Assembly: GCA_002238785.1 (NCBI GenBank)
Contig: MPNA01000001.1
Span: forward strand, 1-64,000
Direction: 5' to 3'
Length of the DNA stretch: 64,000 bases
Origin: a bacterium OM1 bin76
Lineage (GTDB): Bacteria > Actinomycetota > Acidimicrobiia > Spongiisociales > ZC4RG35
Shown here piece by piece: positions 1 through 8,561 of this stretch (position 1 is its first letter; each line of letters starts with the position of its first letter). Made by a program: the position numbers and the translations under genes. The notes under the pieces were generated by a model, which was not told the origin of the DNA, searched no databases, and saw only the letters and a list, made by a program, of their open reading frames with translations.

Positions 1-274
1 GTCCTACCTGCACGGATAGGCGTTCCCATTCGGGGAGGTCTGACCTGACCTTGGTGAACATCTTTATCCGGTCAAAAAGCGACAGGTTCCACTCCGACGG
101 GAACTCCTCCACTTCGGGGTTGTGGCGTTCCTTCCACCATTGGTACGTTCCCTTCCAAGACTCCAAGTTGGCGTTGTAAAGCTCGGCGCACATCCCGAAT
201 ACCTGATCGAGACGACGGTGACCAGAAGCTGACACCTTGACAGGTATCCGCATCGTCTGCATCCACGGGGTCAT
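1..274 (-). CDS. tnpB: TnpB-type RNA-guided nuclease, N-terminal part (runs off window)
   Basis: An open frame of 91 codons enters from the left edge with no stop. It matches the N-terminal region of TnpB/OrfB proteins of IS200/IS605 and IS607 elements: MRIPVKVSASGHRRLD, then CAELYNANLESWKG, then SLFDRIKMFTKVRSDLPEW. TnpB is an RNA-guided DNA nuclease carried by these transposons. The catalytic RuvC residues and zinc ribbon would lie beyond the edge, so integrity cannot be judged. In-frame ATG codons occur at 274, 262 and 253; family length favours 253 or 262, and 274 is given as the outer limit. No transposase partner or element end was found in positions 275-517, which hold no other gene. 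Confidence 0.72.
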   Translation of the reverse strand, partial: MTPWMQTMRIPVKVSASGHRRLDQVFGMCAELYNANLESWKGTYQWWKERHNPEVEEFPSEWNLSLFDRIKMFTKVRSDLPEWERLSVQVG

Positions 275-517
275 AATCCATACAGAATGCCGAGACGGTG
301 TGACACTACGCGGGGCTACGGGTGTTGAAACAGCCCTGTCAACTATTCGTTATAAGTCCCCATCGTTACCGATGAGCTAGCTTCCTTGCTCATCCGGATG
401 TTCCGGCGGACAGGCGAACGCCGGAACCGCAGCAAGCGTTTACAAGTCACATACTTGCTTCCTTTCATTACTCGAATTCTCCGCAGTCGTACAGCGAGTA
501 CCGGGCTTCCTAAATCT

Positions 518-2038
518 CTAGCAGAGGTTCCGCTTCATCTCCATCACCTTGTCGAACACCTCGCCCCAATTGGCCAGGAGAGGATCGTTCAGCCTCGCCG
601 CCTCCGCTTTGTACTCCGCGTAGGTATAACACGTCGAAGAGCTCGGCGGCACGGTTGTGGTCGTGGTGGGAGGGACAGTTGTGGTCGTGGTGGGAGGGAC
701 AGTTGTTGTAGTGGTCGGCGGCACGGTTGTCGTGGTCGTCGGCGGAACGGTGGTAGTTGTAGTGCTAGTCGTGGTCGTCGTCTCGGGCGCCTGCTCCTGC
801 TGCTCCGATTCCTCTTCCTCCGGCTCTTCCTCGATAGGAGTCACAACGGGCTCTTCCACCGGGGGCGCCTGTTGCTGCTCCTGCGGCGGCGGCTCCTGGG
901 GCGGACGCTGGACAGGCTCGGGATCGGGCTGCTTGATAGAACCCACATCACCACCCCGAGAGCAGTTCTGGCAGTAGTCAGGATCATCGACCACCGTGAC
1001 CGTCAGGAGAAGCTGACCGTCATATGGCTTGCCGTGGAAGAATCCATTACTGGAGAACCAAGGGGAGCCGCCAACTGCGCTTCTTTCCCTTCTTTGGTCG
1101 TACTGTCCAGTTTCTCGATTCCAGACAGAGACCACGTTGGTATCCCAGTCGTCGCTCGAATTGAGGTGGTGCGTAAAGGCGCACCTCTCCCGCTTGCCGT
1201 CGATCTGCCCGGCAGTCAGAGTGATCTCCGCCCACCGGGGACCAATGAGATGTATCTCGTTATTGCCGTCAAAGCCCTCGATCTGCAGGTCCCCGCACGG
1301 TCCGACCATCACGCGGCCAGTTTCAGGGTTCTGGGGCAACACGAAGGCGCTGCGGACAATAACCATCTCATCGTATTGAAGGCCGGTCAGGTAGATACCG
1401 TAGGTGAAGGAACCACCCTCTGGGATCGTGACATGACGATTGCGCCACATGAACTTGTTGCCTTTGTTGCCGGTGGGATACATCCAGAACCCTCGCCCAA
1501 GCGGCGCGTTCGCTAGTTGTTCGGATGTCGGGGGGGAGGCGGAGTTATCTGTTATCGCGAGCTGGTAGTTATCCCCCTGGACGGTATAGGGAGCGCCGTC
1601 TATGGCCTCCAAAATCAGGTAGAGGCTTTTATTGCCATCGTTGGAGAAGTCGGGGCCGGTGGACAACACCCAAAACTCTGCCCCTGTTTGACCAGCAGGT
1701 AGGCGCAACATCCACTCACCGCTTCGTTTCTGCAAGCCCCAAAAGCGGTAGTCCTCGCCTTCCGTGGCGGTAGTGTCGTGCTGATCGTCGTCCTTCACCT
1801 TCACGATCACCCACGAATCCTCACTCAGTGGCGTGGGGATAGCCACCCCCACACCGGCGGAGGAATGACCGGCGGTGGCCCATCCCCCCATATGCTCGAT
1901 AATGTAGTCGGTGTCTATTACGAACGAGAGCACCGGCTTCGTCTCACTCTGCGCCAGCACCACATTGACCGAGGCGGCCAGCATCATCGTCGCCAGCATG
2001 CCAATTACGGCACGCCGACCTCTCCTCTTCGTCTTCAT
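518..2038 (-). CDS. Secreted protein with acidic Pro/Gln linker and TTTTTVPP spacer
   Basis: A 506-residue exported protein of unknown function. Residues 1-29 form a signal peptide (twin basic start, hydrophobic core, cleavage near VLAQ). Residues 30-340 look like one or two beta-rich extracellular domains. A CQNC motif follows, then a linker rich in Pro, Gln and Glu, then five copies of PPTTTTTV, then a 45-residue tail with two cysteines. Thr-Val-Pro-Pro spacers are common in exported proteins of Acidimicrobiia and usually hold domains away from the cell surface. No LPXTG or membrane anchor is seen. The start is supported by AAAGGGA 7 bases upstream of ATG. The gene stands alone; neighbours give no clue to its role. 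Confidence 0.72.
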   Translation of the reverse strand: MKTKRRGRRAVIGMLATMMLAASVNVVLAQSETKPVLSFVIDTDYIIEHMGGWATAGHSSAGVGVAIPTPLSEDSWVIVKVKDDDQHDTTATEGEDYRFWGLQKRSGEWMLRLPAGQTGAEFWVLSTGPDFSNDGNKSLYLILEAIDGAPYTVQGDNYQLAITDNSASPPTSEQLANAPLGRGFWMYPTGNKGNKFMWRNRHVTIPEGGSFTYGIYLTGLQYDEMVIVRSAFVLPQNPETGRVMVGPCGDLQIEGFDGNNEIHLIGPRWAEITLTAGQIDGKRERCAFTHHLNSSDDWDTNVVSVWNRETGQYDQRRERSAVGGSPWFSSNGFFHGKPYDGQLLLTVTVVDDPDYCQNCSRGGDVGSIKQPDPEPVQRPPQEPPPQEQQQAPPVEEPVVTPIEEEPEEEESEQQEQAPETTTTTSTTTTTVPPTTTTTVPPTTTTTVPPTTTTTVPPTTTTTVPPSSSTCYTYAEYKAEAARLNDPLLANWGEVFDKVMEMKRNLC

Positions 2039-2168
2039 CTTTCATCCCTTTCAATAGTCGCAATTGCCGCAATCGGGCGCCTTGGTCGTCGAGGTGGGTC
2101 ATAAACTCTCCTTCAATCATTAAATCTCTTCTCTTTCAATCATAACCGATATAGAGGCGCCATCAGGC

Positions 2169-2417
2169 CTACGAGTGAACCACTTCTTTCTCTTCCTCGA
2201 TATCCGAGGCCTTATCGTTGAAGTACGCCACATTGGCGGCCGCCGCCGCGACGTAAGTCGCCCGGCGGGCAGTGTGGGTGGTGGAACGGGTAGTCACATT
2301 GAGGCTCATCCCCGTGACGCCAACCTGCTGAGCCTGAGACACACTCAGGCCGGAAGCGATGAACTGAAACCCCCAGCCCTTCTTCTTCCGCTTCTCCCTC
2401 CTCATAACCGGCGCCAT
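2169..2417 (-). CDS. Small hypothetical protein, possibly part of a chimeric broken gene
   Basis: An 82-residue frame starting MAPVMRREKRKKKGWG, with a fair ribosome site (GAAGGAAG, 8 bases before ATG). It has a basic N-terminus, a Thr-rich centre and an acidic tail; no signal peptide or family is recognised. The same frame continues upstream into the remnant of a D-amino-acid-oxidase-like gene (2418-2782), so it may be an independent small gene, or the junk 3' end of the oxidoreductase pseudogene after a deletion. I cannot decide between these from sequence alone. Confidence 0.35.
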   Translation of the reverse strand: MAPVMRREKRKKKGWGFQFIASGLSVSQAQQVGVTGMSLNVTTRSTTHTARRATYVAAAAANVAYFNDKASDIEEEKEVVHS

Positions 2418-2782
2418 GTCGTTCACTTCCTTCGCCGAAAGAAGCCTTGATCCGGCAGCCGAGGGGTCGGCTCCGCCTCCTCGGCCCCTCTCAAGGCCGG
2501 GCACCTGGATCTCGTCCGCAACCCATAGCAATCCTCGATCGGTCAAAAGCGGTGCATCCGCGGAACCCGCCGGAGGGTCCTCCAGAAAACGTCGGCTGGC
2601 CCCGGCCAGCGCCCTGGGACCAGGATCCGGATAGTTGACACGAAACATTGCTGCCAACCGTCCGGTGGAGTGATAGCTCAGGACCGACTCCATCTCCAGC
2701 AGGATCACCGACCCATGGGTCCCGGGTGGGCGGCGGCCGATACGCCTGCGATGCCCCCACCAATCACACCGAAGTCGATCAC
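2418..2782 (-). pseudogene. FAD-dependent oxidoreductase (DAO family), frameshifted and truncated
   Basis: Remnant of a glycine/D-amino-acid oxidase (DAO) family flavoprotein. It begins with GTG at 2782, overlapping the TGA of the upstream aminotransferase, and reads IDFGVIGGGIAGVSAAA, the dinucleotide-binding fold. The frame then hits TGA at 2705-2707; a single-base loss near 2708-2712 moves it to the frame that continues VILLEMESVLSYHSTGRLAA, which is the next conserved block of this family. The match ends near LLSAKEV at about 2420, so the remaining roughly 250 residues, including the substrate-binding and C-terminal FAD regions, are missing. Family and lesion are clear; the original substrate is unknown. 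Confidence 0.7.
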
Positions 2783-4059
2783 CGGGATGCCGGTCTCCCC
2801 GCTGCGATTGCCGCAGTTGCCCGGAGGAAGGAGTCCACTTCGGCGGCGGTGGTGTAGTGACAGGTGGACACCCGAACCACCGGACCGCAGCCCAGCGCCT
2901 CCAGGACCCGCCCGGAATAGATGTCCAGGTTACGGGCCCTCACCGCGATACCGGCTTGTTCGTACATCTGTGTGGCGGTGCTGGCGTCGATCTCGTCGAA
3001 GCTGAGGATCATGATGCAAATGCGGTCTCCGATGCCGTCGGAGCCTCCATGGATTTGCACCCCCGTGATGTGCGCCAGTCCCGGCAGGGAGTCTGTGCCG
3101 TGCCGGAATCGATCGAGAAGGAAGGCATCATGCCGGGCGGTGGCCCCCATGGCGAGTAGCAGTGCCTGGCGGCGGTCGGCCGGATCCCCCAACTCCCCAC
3201 CCAACCACTCCAGGTAATCCACCACCGCGGTCCAGGCTGCGTAGGTGGCGTCCTCCATGGAGCCAAGCTTCCAGGCATGGGGTGGGGCTGCGTCCAGTTT
3301 CCAGTGCGGGAGAGTGGCCAACCGGTCGGAGAGAACCCCGAATCCGATGCCCTTGATCCCGAACACCTTGTACGGCGCGAAGATGTAGGCGTCAGCGTCC
3401 AACTGCAGGACATCCACCGGACGGTGGGCGGCGTACTGGACGCCATCGACGATGGTGATCGCCTGGGGGTTGCGGATCCGCGCACCGGCGGCGATCGTCT
3501 CCACATCAACCACCGCGCCGGTGTCATTGGAGGCGTGGGTAACGACAATCGCGTCGGTCCTTTCATCAACCAGATCCAACACTCTGGAGGCTGGCACTCT
3601 GCCCGTACCAGGGTCCAGTCGGGCCACGCGGACCTCTTTTCGGAACTGGTCGCCGAAGTATTTCGCCGCATCGAATGCTCCCGGATGATCGAGTTCCGTG
3701 GTGACGATGTTGTCGCCTTCCCCTCCGACCATCGCCGCACCGACGGCTCGGAAGATGGCATGCACCGCGCTCATCGCCGGCATTACCACCCGGTCCCCGG
3801 CGCCGAGAAAGTCACGGACCGAGGCGTTCCCCATCTCTATAGAGGTGCTGGCCTGGATTGATCCGGGGCTGGGCCGCCCTATGGCGTCGGGCCGGCGACT
3901 CCACTGCGCCAGGGTGCCGACGGCCTCCTTCAGGCGCAATGATCCCGCCGCTCCATCCAGAAACACCCGCCGCCCTGATTGAGGATCTCGGTCAGCGTAG
4001 TGGAACCGGTCTCGTATCTGTGCCAGGATCTGTGGGTCGAATGGCTCAGGTCTTGTCAC
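2779..4059 (-). CDS. PLP-dependent class V aminotransferase (cysteine desulfurase-like)
   Basis: A 426-residue member of the class V aminotransferase / cysteine desulfurase fold. Seen: substrate and PLP region TTELDHPGAFDAAKYF, the Asp-containing block TIVDGVQYAAH, and the PLP-lysine motif APYKVFGIKG. Length fits the cysteine-desulfurase-like subfamily rather than IscS, and no IscU or Suf neighbours are present, so desulfurase activity is uncertain. I start it at GTG 4059, preceded by CTGGAGG at good spacing; an in-frame extension to 4197 has low-complexity, non-family sequence. Its stop overlaps the start of a broken DAO oxidoreductase, so the two were probably one operon acting on an amino acid. 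Confidence 0.82.
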   Translation of the reverse strand: MTRPEPFDPQILAQIRDRFHYADRDPQSGRRVFLDGAAGSLRLKEAVGTLAQWSRRPDAIGRPSPGSIQASTSIEMGNASVRDFLGAGDRVVMPAMSAVHAIFRAVGAAMVGGEGDNIVTTELDHPGAFDAAKYFGDQFRKEVRVARLDPGTGRVPASRVLDLVDERTDAIVVTHASNDTGAVVDVETIAAGARIRNPQAITIVDGVQYAAHRPVDVLQLDADAYIFAPYKVFGIKGIGFGVLSDRLATLPHWKLDAAPPHAWKLGSMEDATYAAWTAVVDYLEWLGGELGDPADRRQALLLAMGATARHDAFLLDRFRHGTDSLPGLAHITGVQIHGGSDGIGDRICIMILSFDEIDASTATQMYEQAGIAVRARNLDIYSGRVLEALGCGPVVRVSTCHYTTAAEVDSFLRATAAIAAGRPASR

Positions 4060-4303
4060 TGGACCTCCAGTTTCACGATCACCGGTGGGTTCGGGACACT
4101 CCTCGGGCCGGCTGGGACTGGCCCGTATTGCCGATTCTTTGTGAACAATCGAGTTGGGACCGTATTCGTAAGCAAAAAATGGTGCGATGGCTTCCAAGAC
4201 AGCAGTACTCTGCCCTAGGATTACTTAACGACACTAGTTGCAACTGTAACATAACAGAAAAACAGTGACATGCAACAGCAGTCACACGCAAAACGGAGAA
4301 ACA

Positions 4304-5716
4304 GTGGAAACACAGGAATCAGACTACCGGCACAACGGCGCCTCTCGTTCTGATGGCCACAGTGGAGGCCATTCCCACGGAGACCGCCACTCCCACGATC
4401 ACGGGCACGATCATGATCAGGGACACGGGCACGAAGACCGCCACTCCCACGGAGACGATCACGGACAGTCCCACGAAGACGGCCACTCCCACGGAGACGA
4501 ACACGGGCACGATCATGATCACGGGCACGGGCACGAAGACCGCCACTCCCACGGAGACGATCACGGCCATGATCACGGGCACGGGCACGAAGACGGCCAC
4601 TCCCACGGAGACGATTACGGCCATGATCACGGGCACGGGCACGATCACGGTTCCTCGCTGTGGTCGGGGTTCAAGCATGGAGTCAGCGAGTTGTTCGGAT
4701 CTCACTCCCATGATCATGCCGATTCCATAGACACCGCGCTGGAAAGCAGTGCTCGCGGGATGAGGGCATTGGTTATCTCCTTTACCGGGTTGATGGTGAC
4801 TGCCGTGCTCCAGTTGGTGATCGTGTTTATTACCGGTTCGGTATCGCTGATCGCAGACACTATCCACAACTTCTCCGACGCGCTCACCGCCGTGCCGCTC
4901 TTCATTGCCTTCCGGCTGGGGAGGAGAGCGGCGACCAGGCGCTACACCTACGGTTACCGCCGCGCTGAAGACCTTGCCGGCCTGTTCATCGTGCTGATGA
5001 TCCTCACATCGGCGGTCGTGGCGATCTGGGAGTCAGTCGACCGACTCTTCAATCCACGGGAACTCGAACACCTCGGGATTCTCTTTGCAGCCGGAGTCAT
5101 CGGTTTCCTCGGCAATGAACTTGTAGCCGTTTATCGCATTCGCGTGGGTAAGCAGATCGGCTCGGCGGCCCTGGTCGCCGACGGTCGCCACGCCCGCGCC
5201 GACGGATTCACATCCCTGGCGGTAGCGGCCAGCGCAGTGGGCGTCTGGCTGGGATTCGAGCGCGCCGACCCGATCGCCGGCATCATCGTCGGCATCATCA
5301 TCCTTCGGATCCTGTGGTCGGCGACCCGTGACGTTTTCTGGCGGCTCATGGACGCGGTCGATCCGAAACATGTTGACACAATCGAGAGGGTGGCAATCAA
5401 AGTCGACGGGGTGCTCAGCATCAACACCTGCCAGGTAAGGTGGATGGGCCATCGTCTCCGTTCCGACATCTCCATTGCCGTCGACTCGAGATTCTCAGTG
5501 GGAGAAAGCCACGGTATTGGAGAAGTTGTGCAGGAGACTCTCCAACGTAAAGTGCGTTTCCTAGATGAAGTAGTCGTTCACGTCGAGCCTTTGGACCATG
5601 CCAAATTCGTGGCTTCTGAACGGTTCGACCCGAATATCGACTCTTCTATCGCCACCACCGTCTCCCAACCGACCCCATCCACCGGATCAACACCCAAAGA
5701 AAGTCCCGACGCCTGA
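4304..5716 (+). CDS. Cation diffusion facilitator (zinc-type exporter) with giant His-rich N-terminus
   Basis: A CDF-family metal/proton antiporter of about 470 residues. The membrane part starts near residue 150 and has six helices; the two metal-site motifs are visible, HNFSD in helix 2 and HARAD in helix 5, the HxxxD pair typical of zinc transporters. A cytoplasmic C-terminal domain follows. The first 130 residues are almost wholly His, Asp, Gly and Glu in HSHGDDHGH-type repeats, far longer than usual, probably a metal buffer or sensor. GTG 4304 with CGGAGA 6 bases upstream is preferred over GTG 4265. The next gene begins 57 bases later, so it may share a transcript with the ABC transporter. 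Confidence 0.88.
   Translation: METQESDYRHNGASRSDGHSGGHSHGDRHSHDHGHDHDQGHGHEDRHSHGDDHGQSHEDGHSHGDEHGHDHDHGHGHEDRHSHGDDHGHDHGHGHEDGHSHGDDYGHDHGHGHDHGSSLWSGFKHGVSELFGSHSHDHADSIDTALESSARGMRALVISFTGLMVTAVLQLVIVFITGSVSLIADTIHNFSDALTAVPLFIAFRLGRRAATRRYTYGYRRAEDLAGLFIVLMILTSAVVAIWESVDRLFNPRELEHLGILFAAGVIGFLGNELVAVYRIRVGKQIGSAALVADGRHARADGFTSLAVAASAVGVWLGFERADPIAGIIVGIIILRILWSATRDVFWRLMDAVDPKHVDTIERVAIKVDGVLSINTCQVRWMGHRLRSDISIAVDSRFSVGESHGIGEVVQETLQRKVRFLDEVVVHVEPLDHAKFVASERFDPNIDSSIATTVSQPTPSTGSTPKESPDA
4360..4655 (+). repeat. Tandem repeat encoding the His/Asp/Gly tract of the CDF exporter
   Basis: Imperfect direct repeats built on CACTCCCACGGAGACGA and CACGGGCACGATCATGA units run through the start of the exporter gene. 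They keep the reading frame, so expansion or contraction changes only the length of the His-rich tail. Confidence 0.8.
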
Positions 5717-5773
5717 AATCTATCCAAAAGGCAGCCACAACACCATGCCTAGACCCTCACACAGGAGAGTGAC

Positions 5774-7507
5774 ATGAACTTACTGACCAAGAAACCCCGT
5801 TGGGCGCGTTGGGTGGCGTACATCGCCGTCTTCGCCCTGATTGCGGCCGCATGCGGTGACGACGATGAACCCGCACCCACAGCCGCACCGACCACAGCCG
5901 CACCGACCACCGAGGCACCCGCCACCACCGAAGCCCCCATGGAGGAGGCCGAGGAACTGCGGCCGGTGCCGACGCTGCGAATCATCACCAAGACCGCCGC
6001 TGAGGGGCCCCCTCGGTATGAGCAGGCCCGCTTGATTGCCGAGTCGTGGACCGCCGCAGGCATCCCTGCCGAGATCGAACCGGTCGAGAGTTCCGAACTC
6101 GGACGGCGTGGCTTCACGGTCAAGGACTTCGATGTCTACATCATTATCTACGACCCGACCACCGACCGCCTGGACCCGGAGAACTTCCTGGCCCGGTTCA
6201 CCACCGGCAAGGCGGTTATAGACGGATCCAACCTCTCCGGTTACACCAACCCGGCCTATGACGACCTTTACCAGGCGCAGGTCAATGCCACCAGCTTCGA
6301 GGAACGGGTTGCCGCGGTGCACGACATGCAGCAACTCCTCTTCGACCACCAACCGGTGGCGCCTTTCATCCATATCGTGATCGGCGGGGCCTACAACAGC
6401 GCCGATTGGACGAACTTCGTCAAGTCGGTGGGAACACCCGTCTATCACTTCTGGAATGCGATCAGCCTGACTCCGGTCGGCGATCCTGAACCGCTCGTCA
6501 TTGGTGTGACCAGCGGAGCGGACACGCTCAACCCCGTGGTTGCCGCGACCTCTGAGGCGGCCGGCACCATCGCTCACATGTACGACCCGCTGCTGCGCAT
6601 CGGACCCGACGGTGACCTCGTCAACTGGGCGGCTTCGGACTATTCCATCAGTGGCTCCACCGTGAGCGTCACGGTGCGCGACGGTATGACCTTCCACGAC
6701 GGCGAAGCGGTGACCGGCGCAGACGTTGCCTTCACCTTCAACTACCTGGTCGAGAAGGAGTCCCCGCTTTACGGCGGACGCCTCGGGCCGGTCGAGTCGG
6801 TCACCGCCGACGGCAACAACGTGGAGATCACCCTTTCGGCGCCCAACGCGGCCTTCGCAACCACTGCGCTGGCCCAGGTCCCGATCCTTCCCGAGCACGT
6901 CTGGTCGGCTATCGATGACCCTTCCTCGTTCGCCAATGAAGAGCCGGTTGGCTCAGGTCCATTCAAGTTCGAGTCGAGGGCGCTCGGTGAGGACCTGCGG
7001 TTGACCGCACACACCGACCACTTCAGCCCTCCAGCCGCATCCGGCTTGGTCTGGGTGACCTTCGGGAGTCTGGATGGATTGCTGGCGGCAATAGAGACCC
7101 AGGAAATCGACGTTCTGGGCGACTTCGTCAGCCTGACCCAACTTGCCCTGCTGGAAGGCGTTGAGGGAGTCTCCATCGAGTCGAACACCGGCCACGGTGT
7201 GAACGCACTGCACTACAACATGCGGCGCGAGCCCTTCTGCGACCTGCACATGCGGATCGCTTTGTCGCACCTGGTTCCCACCGAGGACATGATCGACATC
7301 GTGTACGAGGGCGTGGCGGCGGTCTCCAAGGGGATCATCGCTCCTCCGTTGTGGGCGAATCCCGATGTGGGACCCGTCCCCTACGACCCCGACGCGGCTC
7401 GCTCTCACCTTGAGGCGGCCGGGTATGTGTTCGGTGACGACGGCACCCTCTACTATCCACCGTCCGACGCAGACAATCGAGACATGAGCTTCTGCGCATC
7501 GTCGTAA
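5774..7507 (+). CDS. ABC transporter substrate-binding lipoprotein, family 5, circularly permuted
   Basis: A 577-residue lipoprotein (lipobox LIAAAC near residue 27, then a Pro/Ala/Thr spacer) of the dipeptide/oligopeptide/nickel-binding family 5. The lobe order is swapped. Residues 65-235 (from LRIITKTAAEGPP, through DFDVYIIIYDP, to YTNPAYDDLYQ and PVAPFIHI) are what normally forms the C-terminal lobe. After it come the usual N-terminal parts (LVIGVTSGADTLNP, VRDGMTFHDGEAVTGADV, GSGPFKF) and the protein stops just after the Y-DPDAARSHLEAAGY block, where the C-terminal lobe normally begins. The second family 5 protein in this window (39865-41589) has normal order. Ribosome site AGGAGA precedes ATG. 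Substrate unknown. Confidence 0.86.
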   Translation: MNLLTKKPRWARWVAYIAVFALIAAACGDDDEPAPTAAPTTAAPTTEAPATTEAPMEEAEELRPVPTLRIITKTAAEGPPRYEQARLIAESWTAAGIPAEIEPVESSELGRRGFTVKDFDVYIIIYDPTTDRLDPENFLARFTTGKAVIDGSNLSGYTNPAYDDLYQAQVNATSFEERVAAVHDMQQLLFDHQPVAPFIHIVIGGAYNSADWTNFVKSVGTPVYHFWNAISLTPVGDPEPLVIGVTSGADTLNPVVAATSEAAGTIAHMYDPLLRIGPDGDLVNWAASDYSISGSTVSVTVRDGMTFHDGEAVTGADVAFTFNYLVEKESPLYGGRLGPVESVTADGNNVEITLSAPNAAFATTALAQVPILPEHVWSAIDDPSSFANEEPVGSGPFKFESRALGEDLRLTAHTDHFSPPAASGLVWVTFGSLDGLLAAIETQEIDVLGDFVSLTQLALLEGVEGVSIESNTGHGVNALHYNMRREPFCDLHMRIALSHLVPTEDMIDIVYEGVAAVSKGIIAPPLWANPDVGPVPYDPDAARSHLEAAGYVFGDDGTLYYPPSDADNRDMSFCASS

Positions 7508-7527
7508 GGATTGTCTGAATAGCATTT

Positions 7528-7567
7528 GGGGCAGGCGGCCACCCGGTTGCCTGCCCCGTCTCTTTTT
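7528..7567 (+). terminator. Hairpin with T-run between binding-protein and permease genes
   Basis: A 9-bp perfect stem, GGGGCAGGC at 7528-7536 pairing with GCCTGCCCC at 7549-7557, followed by GTCTCTTTTTC. It looks like an intrinsic terminator. Placed between the binding-protein gene and the membrane genes, it would let the binding protein be made in excess over the permeases, a common arrangement. Confidence 0.75.
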
Positions 7568-7592
7568 CAATCCGGATCCAAAGAGGGATTAG

Positions 7593-8561
7593 GTGACCCA
7601 GTACCTGACCAAGCGGCTCAGCGTCATGCTGTTCACGCTGTGGATTGTGGTAACCGTGACGTTTTTCTTGTTCCGGGCGGTGCCCGGGGATCCCAGCTTG
7701 GTGCTGATCGGCCCCGAGATCGAAGCCAGCGCCGCCGACTCCATAAGGGAGTCTTTCGGACTGGACCGCTCCCTGGGAGTGCAGTACTGGTCGTACTTGA
7801 CCAATGCGGTCCAGGGGGATCTGGGCATGTCCTTCCGCTACCGGGTGCCGGTGTCGAGGGTGCTGACCGAGAAACTGGCCAACACGGCCGTGCTCGTCCT
7901 GCCCGCCATGCTGATCGCCTTCGGGCTCGGCGCCCTGCTGGGCTCGTACACGGCGGTGCGCCCCAACTCACGCGTCGATCGCTTCATCACCCAATTCTTC
8001 CTGTCCGTGAAATCAGCCCCCTCATTCTGGATCGCCACCATGGCGCTGGTCACCTTCAGCCTGTGGTTGGGCCTCACCCCATCGGGCGGCATGACCACCC
8101 CGGGCGCCCCTCGCATCGAGGGACTCGAGCGGTTCTTCACCGCCGACGTCCTGTCCCACCTGATCCTGCCATTGGTGATCCTGGCGGCAATCTTCACGGT
8201 GGAGCCTCTGCTGACCATGAGAACCTCCATGACCGAGATCCTCAACGACGACTTCGTGGAATTCGGCCACGCCAAGGGATTCTCCCGGTCCCGGATCACC
8301 CTCCACGCCGCCCGAAACTCCCTGCTGCCCATGGTCAGCCTCATCCCCTCGATCGCCGGTCACCTCATAGCCGGGTCGGTGATCATCGAGATAGTTTTCT
8401 CCTGGCCAGGCATGGGCCGGGAAATAGTCGATGCTGTGAACCGCTTCGACTATCCCATGATGCAGGGAACCTTCATGGCGATCGCGGCGCTGGCCATCAT
8501 GGTCAATGCATTTGCAGACATCCTGTACACCTATCTCGACCCCAGGGTACGCCTGACATGA
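7593..8561 (+). CDS. ABC transporter permease, DppB/OppB type
   Basis: A 322-residue inner-membrane permease with the N-terminal helix, periplasmic domain and the EAA loop typical of DppB (DFVEFGHAKGFSRSRI, about residue 222). C-terminal helices end in DPRVRLT. Start GTG 7593 has AAAGAGGG upstream. Its stop overlaps the next start (ATGA at 8558-8561), so translation is coupled. It forms the translocation path with the following DppC-like half. Confidence 0.92.
   Translation: MTQYLTKRLSVMLFTLWIVVTVTFFLFRAVPGDPSLVLIGPEIEASAADSIRESFGLDRSLGVQYWSYLTNAVQGDLGMSFRYRVPVSRVLTEKLANTAVLVLPAMLIAFGLGALLGSYTAVRPNSRVDRFITQFFLSVKSAPSFWIATMALVTFSLWLGLTPSGGMTTPGAPRIEGLERFFTADVLSHLILPLVILAAIFTVEPLLTMRTSMTEILNDDFVEFGHAKGFSRSRITLHAARNSLLPMVSLIPSIAGHLIAGSVIIEIVFSWPGMGREIVDAVNRFDYPMMQGTFMAIAALAIMVNAFADILYTYLDPRVRLT

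Noticed and set aside
386-1516. Long plus-strand frame opposite the secreted protein gene
   Set aside because: Arg/Gly-rich shadow of the antisense gene, no start signal, no family features.
4360-4655. CRISPR-like repeat pattern
   Set aside because: Units are contiguous, keep one reading frame and encode the His-rich tail; no spacers.
4319-4867. Minus-strand frame of Val/Pro/Ile repeats opposite the exporter
   Set aside because: Produced by the His-codon repeats on the other strand.
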